A DNA stretch of 64,000 bases from Epiperipatus broadwayi (taxonomy: Eukaryota; Onychophora; Udeonychophora; Euonychophora; Peripatidae), in NCBI GenBank assembly GCA_028023455.1, contig JAQFVV010012993.1, positions 271,093 through 335,092 of the forward strand, in the 5' to 3' direction. The translations under genes and the position numbers were made by a program. The first letter of the stretch is position 1; each line of letters begins with the position of its first letter. Below are positions 22,920-34,983 of this stretch, piece by piece. The notes under the pieces were generated by a model that was given only the letters and a program-made list of their open reading frames with translations, did no database searches and had not been told where the DNA came from.

Positions 22920-24540
22920 GGTTATTCCATATTCCTCATGTGAAAATAAAGATAGCTCCACCATGGAAGGTGTTGATTATTGTGCTTAATTTTGAAAGTT
23001 CGGGCAAGATAAAGGTTATATTGGAGGTGTTAGTTCCTCAAGATCCACTTTAGTATAAATAGTGCGTTAGTAACTAAGATCAATATCTGTATTGTGCTGC
23101 TAAATATTGCTAGTATTTGACAAGTAAATCAATGGAGAAAGTAATTAAAATTGCGTAATTTAAAACGCTTATTTCCTGAAGGAATATTCAAATGCAATAT
23201 TTAATTCTGGTTAGTAATTAAATAATACTCATATTTAAAATTATACGTACGAATAAAATTTGTATCATAACTTAAGTTAGCATTAAGTTAAATGTAAGAT
23301 GGTAAGTGTAACTTCTGATAACTGGCCTATAATTAGAATAGGTTATCCCATTAAAGACCATAAATAAAGTAAATGTATTAGAAATAAATTTAATATTTTG
23401 CATATTGCATATGATGGGATTAATAATTAAAAATAAAAAAAATAGTTAGTCAATAATTTTGAATAAAAGCTTCTACAAGGTTACCAAAATGTAATAAACA
23501 ATGTATTGGTAATGAAATGTACTTTTAGTTAATCAATCCATATGATTGCATACAGGAGAAGTAGTAACCTCTTGTCCATAACCAAAAGAGAATACAGATT
23601 AATGTCAGTTATATTTTATATTTTTGTATTACTATGGGATTATTGAATAAATGTTCATATATTTTTTGTGATAATAATAAATTATAGTCTTGTTAAAATT
23701 TGTTGTAGATTCATTTTTTTTTGTTTTTATATGCTAAATATAAGTGTTTGCATAATATTTGCAAAACCTTTTCTTGAGTCCGAAATCATTCCAAATTCTT
23801 AAAAAACTTAATATACCAGATAAATAAAGTTGAGCAGATCGGAATATGTCATTATATTTTAGTTTAATGATAATTATTTATGGAGTTGCAAACTTCAGAC
23901 TAAACATTTTTTTTGTGTGTGTAAAAATGAATTTATTCCCAAACCATTAACTTTGGTTGCACATTATTCCATTCTCATTTAGTTAAATTGTCTAAGTAAT
24001 AAATCTTAGTTATATTATTGTGTTGTCATGGATGATGGAAGGACACAAAAAGCACCCTTGTCTTTTTATTATTCTGACTGAGATTTTGAAAAAAAAAAAA
24101 GGCTGTGTTATTCAAAATTATACGTCATTATTGAATAGAATTATCATCTCTTTAAATAATGTAGCAGATGATATGAGAGATGAAGACACATTGAATTTAA
24201 GTAAAATAAATGTTTCCTATAGCCCACCAGAATGCCAGTCATATGCGACAACACAATACCGCCGAGCATTTCCTTACATGAAACAAAGAACCCTGAGATT
24301 AATATTATTATAATTATTCTTTAAATTAATAAGTGATCAATTATTGTTGTTATTACAATCGTGGCATGGCTTAAGAGAATTGAATGTACAATTGTATTAT
24401 GTGAAAGGTATTTTAGATCATATTGGAAAATTAATGGATATGTTGATTTATTTTGGGTTGCCTTAAAGACAACCTTAACAACAAGTAGAAATAAATAAAT
24501 AAATTTCTAAATAAACTAAACTAATAAAAATTATTAGGTT
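22920..24540. other. AT-rich DNA; one unexplained 97-codon frame
   Basis: An open frame at 24020-24313 (+) has a mixed composition with an acidic stretch (ADDMRDEDTLNLS), but it crosses a poly-A run that encodes Lys repeats, shows no splice-like context and matches no family I know. I do not call it a gene. A TA run at 24544-24579 precedes the LTR element. Confidence 0.35.
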
Positions 24541-24541
24541 A

Positions 24542-24579
<38 letters not shown>

Positions 24580-24582
<3 letters not shown>

Positions 24583-27500
24583 AACCTAATTAAATGAGAT
24601 CAAATAAAAAATAACTAAGTAAAGGTTCAAAATATAACACTATCAAGAATTATGGGGAAATTGTTAATAACCAGTATTATAACTCAGGTATATGAAATCA
24701 CGTGAAGTGAGTACACTAGTAATTCAATAAAATATAACTCAGGTATACAGGCAGTAGATCTTATCCACTTTCATTTCTTGGTTTGATGTTAAGTGCATGT
24801 TTAAACAAATACTAAGTGAATATGGTCTAGCAGGGCGCCACTAGATTATCTGAATCTAGACACGGTTATATCTGATAACCTTTCACATGTACCGGGTTTG
24901 AATCCCTTTTTGGTACTTTATTTCTAATTAAAAATGAGAGATTTTGCTTTTTGAGCCATATCACTATAAGCACTAATAGTTAGGTAAAAGTAAAACATCT
25001 TTAAACCACAGTGGAGTTCATTGAACATAAATCATTTCTCAGATCTTACCATAACAAATGTGTTTCAATATTTTTATAAGTTCACTAGCTCAGATTATAT
25101 ATAACTAATTTAGGATGGCAATTCACTCATCCTTGCATGAAATAGATGATGGGATGTGGTTATAATAATACTAAGAGATCACTAAATATTATAAAATCAA
25201 TATTTATTTATGGCCTTTAAACAGTTAAACAGCTCATTAATTAAAATGTTGATGATGATGATGATGATGATAATAATAACAATAATGACAAGGGTTTCAA
25301 CTACAGCTCTAGGACTAAGCCTAAACATAAAACTAAATTTTATAAAGAAATTCATAATTATTGCTTAATTTTAGCATATTTACTTATATCTTAAATAACT
25401 AATATTCAACCATTGATGATGATGAATAATCACACTTAACCAAGACTACACTTAATGAAATATATACGCCTCATTTAATAAAACAAACTAATATTTATTA
25501 CTACATTTCTAACATATACATAAAAATTTCTAGATAAATATGAAAATTGACATGAATAATAATAATAATAATAATTGGTTATATAACAATCCTCAGATTA
25601 ATTTTAAGTTCTTCCCCCTTTCCCTTCAAATGTATTTTGTATTAAGTTGGACGTCACATTGACCATGATTTTCACTCCATGAGAAAAGTATTTAAAAAAA
25701 ATATTATCTGCTCATTGGCACACATACTTTAAAATCCAACATGTAAATAGAATGTAAAAAAAAATGTTAGTAAAATTGAAAGAGCAAGTTTTAGAAAAGA
25801 GTTTTAAATTATTTTCTCCCCCTCCCTTCCAAGCGCTGAAATCTATACTGAACTTGAAACAAAATAATCTAATATTCTAATACTACTCATTATTTCACAT
25901 TCACTCCCAATTATACACATATAAAAATATTATTATGTATGTGCGTGTTTTATCCCATAATAACAAAATATTATTAAAAACCAAAATAATAATAATATAT
26001 CAGTTAAAACTAAAATCATAACACCATAAAAAAAAATTGTTTTACACATTAATATTGTAAAATTAATAAACAAATCATTTTCATACATTCAAGATCATTT
26101 ATGAAGCTCAAAGTTATTTTTAGTAAGACATTCTTGTTTTAATCGATCTGAATAGTCTTTAAAGGTTCTTTAAATAAAATATACCACTTTATTGCTAAAA
26201 TGTTTCTTAAGACTGATATCATAAAGAAAATAGATATAAAAAGTCATATTACCGATCTTTTGTTTGTGGCGAATTTCCAAGGGTTCAAACTTGTCTTGTA
26301 TAATGTTTATATTTCGGCAGCTACCATTTCCATTTTACTGGGAACAATCTCTTTCTTGAGGTGTATAACTATTTGATGATGGTGACTCTATTGAGGTTAT
26401 TTGCTTTAGTGGATAATTTGGAAATCATTATATTAATTTTTCTTCTCTTCCTGTCAAGCATGTGGATGAAATACAGCAGTTGTTTTCACATTTGTAAATT
26501 TTCTTGAGTTTAAAATCAGTTGTTGTAACAATTAATTGGACTTGATGATTAATATTTATCAGTAGATTAATTCATCTTCTTTGAATGCAGGTGAATGCTT
26601 TCTTCCTTCTATTAAAAACATCTTATTTCTCTGGTCAGTTGAAAGGTGTAGAATATTATTTTAGACACATCTTTTCTTTCCTATGTAATGTACAGCTTCC
26701 CCAGATGGTCCGGAACCGATGGGACATACATATAATTTTTCTAGCAAGACATTTTTTTTATATTTTCAGCATTCAATTTGATAGTTTAACAATCTGAATC
26801 AATCACAATAATCTTAATAATAATTCAAGACAGCCTTTTATATCCAATTTTTAACTAACTTAACCAATCAGAGATAGCATCACTTGCTATTTTTGGACAA
26901 ATTTGTTTTAATTAGATCTCTAATTTATTTTCAACTATATTATTTTTCAACTGAAAAGTTTAATCCTTTTTCCAGACACTTTTGTTTAAAAAAAAATAGA
27001 CTCAATCCTTATTTCCTTTCTTTTCTTTTTTTTCTTTCTTTTTAACATCCAGGTAACACTTCAAATCTTTGAGCTTCCTTCTTTAGATCTTGAGATAAGA
27101 CAATTTCAAAATTAGAGCTCTGACCCATTATAAGCTTCCAAAGTGAAACAATCATTTACAAAAAAAAATTGCTACAAAGATCGATATCTGATTAAACAGA
27201 TTTCCTCTTTTAACAAAAAAAATTGTACAAAAAAAAATAATTTGACAGATTTAATACTTCCTTTTCTTTCAATATTTAGGAAATGTAAATTTTTGTATGT
27301 AATGTACACACATCCTTCATTCTTTCAAATCATTCATAAACTAACCTTAAATAATATGATTGCTAGCTTAGTAATTATAACCCAATTATTTAATTAAGTC
27401 TGTAACTTTTAAATCCCAATTATAATTAAAGAAAAGCAAAATAAAAGCATAGAATAAAATATTAGAATTGATCAAGCATAGGTTAGTTTTAAAGAAAGTT

Positions 27501-27838
27501 AAAATGTTGAATATTTGAAATATAAAACAATTAAATAATTTACACATACATTGCCTATATGTATGCATTATAACTTTGCTTTTTAAAGAAAAATTAAATA
27601 TTAAATAGTTTAAATGTGTGTATTACCTTTCTATCAACACACAAACAAGTAAAGCATGTAATTGTTGACCCAGTCTTTCTCTGTTTAAAGCTTTTAGAAC
27701 TGGACCTTGTAGGGTTTGAACTTGGATGCCCTACAGCTTCCTTTATGGTTATATCAAATTGTGATGATGATTTTTGGTTTACCTTTTCTACATGCACATT
27801 ACTATAAATTTAGCTAGTGACTAAATTGTAATGGCACA
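24580..27838 (-). repeat. 3' LTR of the long-LTR element
   Basis: Starts (on +) TGTAACCTAATT and ends GGCACA, directly followed by the polypurine tract complement. Most of it differs from the 5' LTR at roughly 15-20 positions by my count plus a few length changes in simple repeats. Exceptions are the first 110 bp on the + side and a patch near 27693-27712. Short frames inside (for example 26585-26797) occur in both LTRs but show no protein-like conservation in the older solo copy. Confidence 0.85.
24823..24910 (+). other. tRNA-like box A / box B module with two hairpins inside the LTR
   Basis: TGGTCTAGCAGG (24823-24834) fits box A and GGTTTGAATCC (24895-24905) fits box B, 72 bases apart. Between them are two adjacent perfect hairpins: CTAGATT with AATCTAG (24841-24859) and GGTTAT with ATAACC (about 24864-24880). 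The module repeats in the other LTR at 31897-31985 and, with mutations in the hairpins, in the solo LTR at 16540-16625. It lies antisense to the element. It may be an internal pol III promoter, an old SINE captured in the LTR, or a structured RNA near the end of the LTR transcript. Confidence 0.4.
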
Positions 27839-27853
27839 ACTTTCTCCCCCTTC
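27839..27853 (-). other. Polypurine tract
   Basis: On the minus strand GAAGGGGGAGAAAGT directly precedes the 3' LTR start TGTGCC. A purine run at this exact position is the plus-strand primer of LTR retroelements. It fixes the orientation of the element. Confidence 0.8.
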
Positions 27854-28309
27854 AGATAAAATTATCAGCACTTTTGTTTTAACTATATTTTAAAAAAAAT
27901 CCTAACTAATAAATACACTAATAATAATAAACACTTATAATATATAAAAAAAAAAAATTAACTACTGGTAAATATATTTTTCATTAGAAAACCTAAAAGT
28001 AATTTATTTGGAGATCTTTGCCAAGCTACTCTGCTGAAGTATAAGGGATCAAACTCCTAGCATTATAGGTCCCCTTATTCCCATCAAGAGCAGCAAGCAT
28101 AAAGGCATTATCCCCTATTTTTTTTAGTAATTTGGAATGGCTTTTTCTTTTCAAACCATATGGTGGTCTGCATAAAATTGCACCTGTACATCCAGTCCCT
28201 TTTTAATATTTCCATTTTTCATCTTGACTGGATATTTATAAAACATATCTGGAGGTTTTATTTTATATAACCTCCTCTTACAAACTCTATTTAGAAATAT
28301 GGACTCTTG

Positions 28310-29115
28310 TTACCATACATAATATTCCTTGAAGTTTTTCAGAGAGATTGACTCTCTATACCATACATACTTAATCCTTAAATCTTCCAGAGAGATTGAT
28401 TCTCTGGGCCACGTATCATTTATTTTTAAATTTTCTAGAAAGGTTGAATCTTTGTACCAAATATAAGGCACACTTAAAGTTTCCAGAGCATTTAAATTTT
28501 TCAGAGAGATTGATTCTCTGTATGATATATAATGGACATTTAAACTCTTCAGAGAGATTGACTCTCTGTACCAGATATAATTCATTACATCTTCCAGAGA
28601 GGTTGATTCTCTGTGCCATGTATAATTTATTTTTAAACTCTCTAAAAAGGTTGACTCTTTGTACCAAATATAAGGCACACTTAAATTTAACAGAGCATTT
28701 ACATTTTTCAGAGATATTGATTCTCTGTCTGATACACACTGGACATTTACATTTTTCAGAGAGATTGCCTCTCTGAACCAGATATAATTCATTACATCTT
28801 CCAGAGAGGTTGATTCTCTGTGCCATGTATAATTTATTTTTAAACTCTCTAAAAATGTTGACTCTTTGTACCAAATATAAGGCACACTTAAATTTAACAG
28901 AGCATTTAAATTTTTCAGAGAGATTGATTCTCTGTCTGATACACACTGGACATTTACATTTTTCAGAGAGATTGGCTCTCTGAACCAGATATAACTTATT
29001 TTTGACTTTTCCAGAGCAGTTGAATTTTTCAGAGAGATTTGGACATTTACATTTTTCAGAGAGATTGCCTCTCTATACCATATATAAGGTACCTCCAATC
29101 TATTTAAGAAGACAG
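28310..29115 (-). repeat. Coding tandem repeat array, about 48-bp units, 207-bp higher-order period
   Basis: On + the core CAGAGAGATTGATTCTCTG recurs about a dozen times, at about 28390, 28503, 28551, 28596, 28707, 28758, 28803, 28914, 28965 and 29058, with degenerate units between. Spacing is 45-51 bp, and three neighbouring positions recur at exactly 207 bp (28596/28803, 28707/28914, 28758/28965), a multiple of three. Each core is itself a short palindrome (CAGAGA/TCTCTG). Two overlapping minus frames stay open through much of the array. Confidence 0.9.
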
Positions 29116-30334
29116 ATTTTTGAAACCACACATGCTGGTTAGTTACTAGATTGAGAACTACAGACTGTTGAAACTTTTGCTCTCTTTCTAAAATAACTGG
29201 TTTCATCTCTCTTATTGCCTCTCTTAAATCAATCATCTTATCGGATGTATGAAGTTTTTCCTCCAACTCTCTTTTCCTTCTTTTCACTTCATGATCTATC
29301 CCCATCTGCTCTTTGGTCATCATCTCGTTCACTTTCTTTACTGGGAGATTTGGTATTATGGCTACTATTGGCCTTTCTACTTCTTGGAGCCTATTCTCTA
29401 TCAGTGTATCTAACTTTACATTATTTTCCTTTATATCAGTGGTCGGACTATCCAGATTATCTTTTAAAACTGGTAAGCTCTGACTACCTTTCCGTTTTAC
29501 AAGTCTAACATATTCACCCATCTCTCCTGCTCTATCTTCTAAAGAGGTTTCAACATTATCTTCTAATCTTTGACTACCTTCTATTATACTTTCTGCACTC
29601 TTTTTGCTATCCTTTCTTAGACTTTCTATCCATCTTTTCACAGAACGACAAATCTTTTGTTCCAGACTTTCCTTATTTCTTTTGGAATTTTTATAATCTT
29701 CTTGTATGTTTTGAAACATACAATCTTTCATCAGTCTGGTCAATTTTATACCTGATAGTGCTTCTTTCTTTATTCGAATCTGAAACTCTTCAGTACTTGT
29801 TACTATCCCCTTTACTTTTACAGTAACTTCTAATCCCATTACAACCTCTCCATCCTCTTCTTTATAAAGATTATCAACTCCAGGAATTGAGGCTCTTTCC
29901 CCATGTTTCTCTATTTTATTTCTCAAAGCTATAGGAATTTTATTGTTGTTTTCAACAGAGCTATTGATATTTTCTTTTAATTCATCTTCACTCCTCTTAT
30001 CCCATTTTTTTAAACTTTCTACACTTTCTATGCCTTTTTTATCATCTTTTAAACTTTCTCTGAACTGCTTCATATCTTCTCTTACATCTTCTCTGAACCT
30101 TTTCAACATCTGCATTATCATGTCCATGTCTGATGGTGCTATCTTTTATATCTGAGCCTGGCCCACTTCTGGCTCCTCATCTATCATTTCTATACTTGAG
30201 GCCTTATTATTGCTACTGACTTTAGAGGCATTTCCCTCTATTTCCTCTTTTTCTTGAGCTTCAGTATGAAAACGATCACTGATTCCTGGTATTGGGGCAC
30301 CTTCCTCTTCCATACTATAATTTAGTTCACTCAT
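28310..30334 (-). CDS. Gag-position protein of the long-LTR element, repeat-bearing, one internal stop
   Basis: A 605-codon frame runs from ATG 30127 to 28310. It is preceded in the same frame, after a single TAA at 30146-30148 and six codons, by a 62-codon frame from ATG 30334, so the original product was probably about 674 residues, unless the stop is read through. The N-terminal part (MSELNYSMEEEG) is acidic. Residues 1-330 of the long frame are highly charged, Lys/Glu-rich and predicted helical, without cysteine knuckles. The phrase GAPIPGISDRFHTEAQEKEE in the first frame resembles RASIPGVDNLYKEEDGEV in the second, suggesting an old internal duplication. Residues 330-605 are tandem units of the type YIWYRESISLKNLN. 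It occupies the place of gag, but I recognise no capsid, nucleocapsid or enzyme domain. Function unknown. Confidence 0.65.
30146..30148 (-). other. Single in-frame TAA inside the gag-position frame
   Basis: The codons before and after (GQAQI, stop, KIAPSDMDM) are in one frame and no other stop intervenes over about 674 codons. Either a recent inactivating mutation, a readthrough site, or the true start is the ATG at 30127. Confidence 0.7.
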
Positions 30335-30880
30335 GTTATAAAACTATATATATCCCATCTGTACTTCCCTGACCATCAAAAATCCACACATCTTCTCCCT
30401 GTCTGACACCTATTCTGACCAACTGACTGATTTGATTTTCACCTTATTATGCATTTACAAATACAACAAAAAAAAAAATTTTTTTAATATCCTTATTTAA
30501 TGAACTACACAACAACAATCTATATAGTACATGTCTGTCTGTAATAGGCCAAATTATACATTCATCCACTCTCCCAGAAATCCAACAGATATTGACAGTC
30601 CACAGAATGACTAGCAGTTCACAATCTTGAGATAAATAAAAGAATTCAGTCACAGCACTATAATCACACAATGCATCACGAGCACTCAGAAGATCATCCC
30701 AATTCGATCACTATTAACTACCACAACCCTTGATTAAATGAAGCAAACTATGTTGCAATAAAAGATGTATTTTAAGTCTTAGGGGCTAAAGTAGATAAAC
30801 AATGCCTTGCTCTCTCTCTTGGAGTCTTATGTGGCAAGTATCAAGGAATGCCCTGCTTATTATAGACTACAAAAACGAAA

Positions 30881-31090
30881 CCTTGCTCTCTTTCTTGGAG
30901 ACTTATAGGCTGATATCATGGCAGGACTACTGTTAACTGCTTCATGATAAAATAAGAATAACATATAAACTTGATTGGAAAACTATGCCGTGCTCTTTCT
31001 CTTGGAGACTTATAGGCTGGTATCATGGCAGGTCTGCTGTTAACTGCTTCATGATAAAATAAAGATAACATATAAATTGGGTTGGAGCAG
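30881..31090. repeat. Two tandem 107-bp units in the leader of the long-LTR element
   Basis: GGAGACTTATAGGCTG occurs at 30897 and 31004; the following CATGGCAGG, TGTTAACTGCTTCATGATAA and AACATATAAA blocks repeat in step. A third, more decayed start (CTTGCTCTCTCTCTTGGAG) is near 30808. The array lies between the primer-binding-like site and the ORF, where a packaging or dimerisation signal would be expected. Confidence 0.8.
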
Positions 31091-31642
31091 TGAATGGGTT
31101 TGATCATTCATAAGTTACATGAAATACACAGCATTCTCAAGGCAATGACAAAACTCTCCACCCATCATCAAAACTGCAATCTAACCAACCAAACTCCAAC
31201 GATCAACCATCCAACAAACCTCTAAAATCATAGACTTTTTACAAAATGAACTCCCCAAACACACATGAGACTACTATTCCATAATTCATCAGTATTACTA
31301 TGCCTATCCTATCTGGCAATAAATTATTTTAATGTTCCACAAAAAAAAATCTATTATTTATTTCACCTTTGTCTTAAGTTGTGATATTCATCTCTATTTT
31401 CAAAATTGATAAAACAAAACTAAGCTGTTTTGGCTGTACCCATTTTATCATCATCAATGAAAAATTAAATCATATTAAACATCATCATCTAAAATAAGAC
31501 TGTTTGGCCAAAAAAAAATTTGTAAGACAAAAAAAATTTTTACTGAAACAAAAATTTTACTAAAAAAAAATTTCTCTATTTTTAACCACACATCTCCCAT
31601 CATTCTATAGACTCTCTTTTTCAGGTGTATGGTAAAATATCA

Positions 31643-31661
31643 GGCCCCAGTTGGATGTCCA
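31643..31661 (-). other. Primer-binding-like site
   Basis: On the minus strand, one base after the 5' LTR end (GTTACA), the sequence is TGGACATCCAACTGGGGCC. It starts with TGG, the complement of the tRNA terminal CCA, as primer-binding sites do. I cannot match the rest to a particular tRNA. Confidence 0.55.
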
Positions 31662-31662
31662 T

Positions 31663-34600
31663 TGTAACATAATTAAAGAGTTCAAAAGATATTACCATAT
31701 CTGAGTAGTCCATAGAATGATTATAAGAATTATAAACAAATTAAAATAACAAGTATTATATGAAATCACGTGAGGTGAGTACACTAGTAATTCAATAAAA
31801 TATAACTCAGGTATACAGGCAGTAATCTTATCCACTTTCATTTCTTGGTTTGATGTTAAGTGCATGTTTAAACAAATACTAAGTGAATATGGTCTAGCAG
31901 GGCGCCACTAGATTATCTGAATCTAGACACGGTTATATCTGATAACCTTTCACATGTACTGGGTTTGAATCCCTTTTTGGTACTTTATTTCTAATTAAAA
32001 ATGAGAGATTTTGCTTTTTGAGCCATATCACTATAAGCACTAATAGTTAGGTAAAAGTAAAACATCTTTAAACCACAGTGGAGTTCATTGAACATAAATC
32101 ATTTCTCAGATCTTACCATAACAAATGTGTTTCTATATTTTTATAAGTTCACTAGCTCAGATTATATATAACTAATTTAGGATGGCAATTCACTCATCCT
32201 TGCATGAAATAGATGATGGGATGTGGTTATAATAATACTAAGAGATCACTAAATATTATAAAATCAATATTTATTTATGGCCTTTAAACAGTTAAACAGC
32301 TCATTAATTAAAATGTGGATGATGATGATGATGATGATAATAATAACAATAATGACAAGGGTTTCAACTACAGCTCTAGGACTAAGCCTAAACATAAAAC
32401 TAAATTTTATAAAGAAATTCATAATTATTGCTTAATTTTAGCATATTTACTTATATCTTAAATAACTAATATTCAACCATTGATGATGATGAATAATCAC
32501 ACTTAACCAAGACTACACTTAATGAAATATATACGCCTCATTCAATAAAACAAACTAATATTTATTACTACATTTCTAACATATACATAAAAATTTCTAG
32601 ATAAATATGAAAATTGACATGAATAATAATAATAATAATTGGTTATATAACAATCCTCAGATTAATTTTAAGTTCTTCCCCCTTTCCCTTCAAATGTATT
32701 TTGTATTAAGTTGGACGTCACATTGACCATGATTTTCACTCCATGAGAAAAGTATTTAAAAAAAATATTATCTGCTCATTGGCACACATACTTTAAAATC
32801 CAACATGTAAATAGAATGTAAAAAAAAATGTTAGTAAAATTGAAAGAGCAAGTTTTAGAAAAGAGTTTTAAATTATTTTCTCCCCCTCCCTTCCAAGCGC
32901 TGAAATCTATACTGAACTTGAAACAAAATAATCTAATATTCCACTACTACTCATTATTTCACATTCACTCCCAATTATACACATATAAAAATATTATTAT
33001 GTATGTGCGTGTTTTATCCCATAATAACAAAATATTATTAAAAACCAAAATAATAATAATATATCAGTTAAAACTAACATCATAACACCATAAAAAAAAA
33101 TTGTTTTACACATTAATATTGTAAAATTAATAAACAAATCATTTTCATACATTCAAGATCATTTATGAAGCTCAAAGTTATTTTTAGTAAGACATTCTTG
33201 TTTTAATCGATCTGAATAGTCTTTAAAGGTTCTTTAAATAAAATATACCACTTTATTGCTAAAATGTTTCTTAAGACTGATATCATAAAGAAAATAGATA
33301 TAAAAAGTCATATTACCGATCTTTTGTTTGTGGCAAATTTCCAAGGGTTCAAACTTGTCTTGTATAATGTTTATATTTCGGCAGCTACCATTTCCGTTTT
33401 ACTGGGAACAATCTCTTTCTTGAGGTGTATAACTATTTGATGATGGTGACTCTATTGAGGTTATTTGCTTTAGTGGATAATTTGGAAATCATTATATTAA
33501 TTTTTCTTCTCTTCCTGTCAAGCATGTGGATGAAATACAGCAGTTGTTTTCACATTTGTAAATTTTCTTGAGTTTAAAATCAGTTGTTGTAACAATTAAT
33601 TGGACTTGATGATTAATATTTATCAGTAGATTAATTCATCTTCTTTGAATGCAGGTGAATGCTTTCTTCCTTCTATTAAAAACATCTTATTTCTCTGGTC
33701 AGTTGAAAGGTGTAGAATATTATTTTAGACACATCTTTTCTTTCCTATGTGATGTGCAGCTTCCCCAGATGGTCCGGAACCGATGGGACATACATATAAT
33801 TTTTCTAGCAAGACATTTTTTTTATATTTTCAGCATTCAATTTGATAGTTTAACAATCTGAATCAATCACAATAATCTTAATAATAATTCAAGACAGCTT
33901 TTTATATCCAATTTTTAACTAACTTAACCAATCAGAGATAGCATCACTTGCTATTTTTGGACAAATTTGTTTTAATTAGATCTCTAATTTATTTTCAACT
34001 ATATTATTTTTCAACTGAAAAGTTTAATCCTTTTTCCAGACACTTTTGTTTAAAAAAAAAAATAGACTCAATCCTTATTTCCTTTCTTTTCTTTTTTTTT
34101 TCTTTCTTTTTTAACATCCAGGTAACACTTCAAATCTTTGAGCTTCCTTCTTTAGATCTTGAGATAAGACAATTCAAAATTAGAGCTCTGACCCATTATA
34201 AGCTTCCAAAGTGAAACAATCATTTACAAAAAAAAATTGCTACAAAGATCGATATCTGATTAAACAGATTTCCTCTTTTAACAAAAAATTGTACAAAAAA
34301 AATAATTTGACAGATTTAATACTTCCTTTTCTTTCAATATTTAGGAAATGTAAATTTTTGTATGTAATGTACACACATCCTTCATTCTTTCAAATCATTC
34401 ATAAACTAACCTTAAATAATATGATTGCTAGCTTAGTAATTATAACCCAATTATTTAATTAAGTCTGTAACTTTTAAATCCCAATTATAATTAAAGAAAA
34501 ACAAAATAAAAGCATAGAATAAAATATTAGAATTGATCAAGCATAGGTTAGTTTTAAAGAAAGTTAAAATGTTGAATATTTGAAATATAAAACAATTAAA

Positions 34601-34904
34601 TAATTTACACATACATTGCCTATATGTATGCATTATAACTTTGCTTTTTAAAGAAAAATTAAATATTAAATAGTTTAAATGTGTGTATTACCTTTCTATC
34701 AACACACAAATAAGTAAAGCATGTAATTGTTGACCCAGTCTTTCTCTGTTTAAAGCTTTTGAAATTTTGATCTGGAAGGGTTTGAACTTGGATGCCCTAC
34801 AGCTTCCTTTATGGTTATATCAAATTGTGATGATGATTTTTGGTTTACCTTTTCTACATGCACATTACTATAAATTTAGCTAGTGACTAAATTGTAATGG
34901 CACA
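31663..34904 (-). repeat. 5' LTR of the long-LTR element
   Basis: Same landmarks as the 3' LTR: GGTCTAGCAGGG (about 31897), GATGATGATGATGATGATAA (32318), AGTTCTTCCCCCTTTCCC (32670), GGTCCGGAACCGATGGGACA (33771) and the end GGCACA at 34904. As the upstream LTR in element orientation it should hold the promoter; no clear TATA-start arrangement was identified in this AT-rich sequence. Confidence 0.85.
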
Positions 34905-34923
34905 ATATATTCCTATATATTTC

Positions 34924-34983
<60 letters not shown>

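Larger units (their letters stand above)
24580..34904 (-). mobile_element. Complete LTR element with very long LTRs, no visible pol
   Basis: Two LTRs of about 3.25 kb in the same orientation flank 3.82 kb of internal DNA. On the minus strand the order is: 5' LTR (34904 to 31663), a TGG-starting primer-binding-like site, leader, one long ORF (30334 to 28310), a polypurine tract, 3' LTR (27838 to 24580). LTR ends are TGTGCC and GTTACA. The element sits in a TA array; ATATAT flanks both sides, consistent with a 4- or 6-bp target duplication that cannot be resolved. No aspartic protease, reverse transcriptase, RNase H or integrase motif was seen in any frame of the internal region. Long LTRs with a short, pol-less interior match the non-autonomous class called LARD, which depends on a partner element's enzymes. 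Body identity of the LTRs implies a recent insertion. Confidence 0.85.

Noticed and set aside
26585-26797. 70-codon frame repeated in both LTRs (also 33649-33861)
   Set aside because: Identity between the two only reflects LTR identity; the older solo LTR does not preserve the frame.
28396-28776. 126-codon plus frame across the minisatellite
   Set aside because: Shadow of the minus-strand repeat array; repeats with a period divisible by three stay open in several frames.
28416-28946. C2H2 zinc-finger-like reading of QRINLSEKFKC units (resembling QRIHTGEKPYKC)
   Set aside because: The Cys and His spacing of a finger is absent and the unit is about 16 residues rather than 28; similarity is limited to the linker-like phrase.
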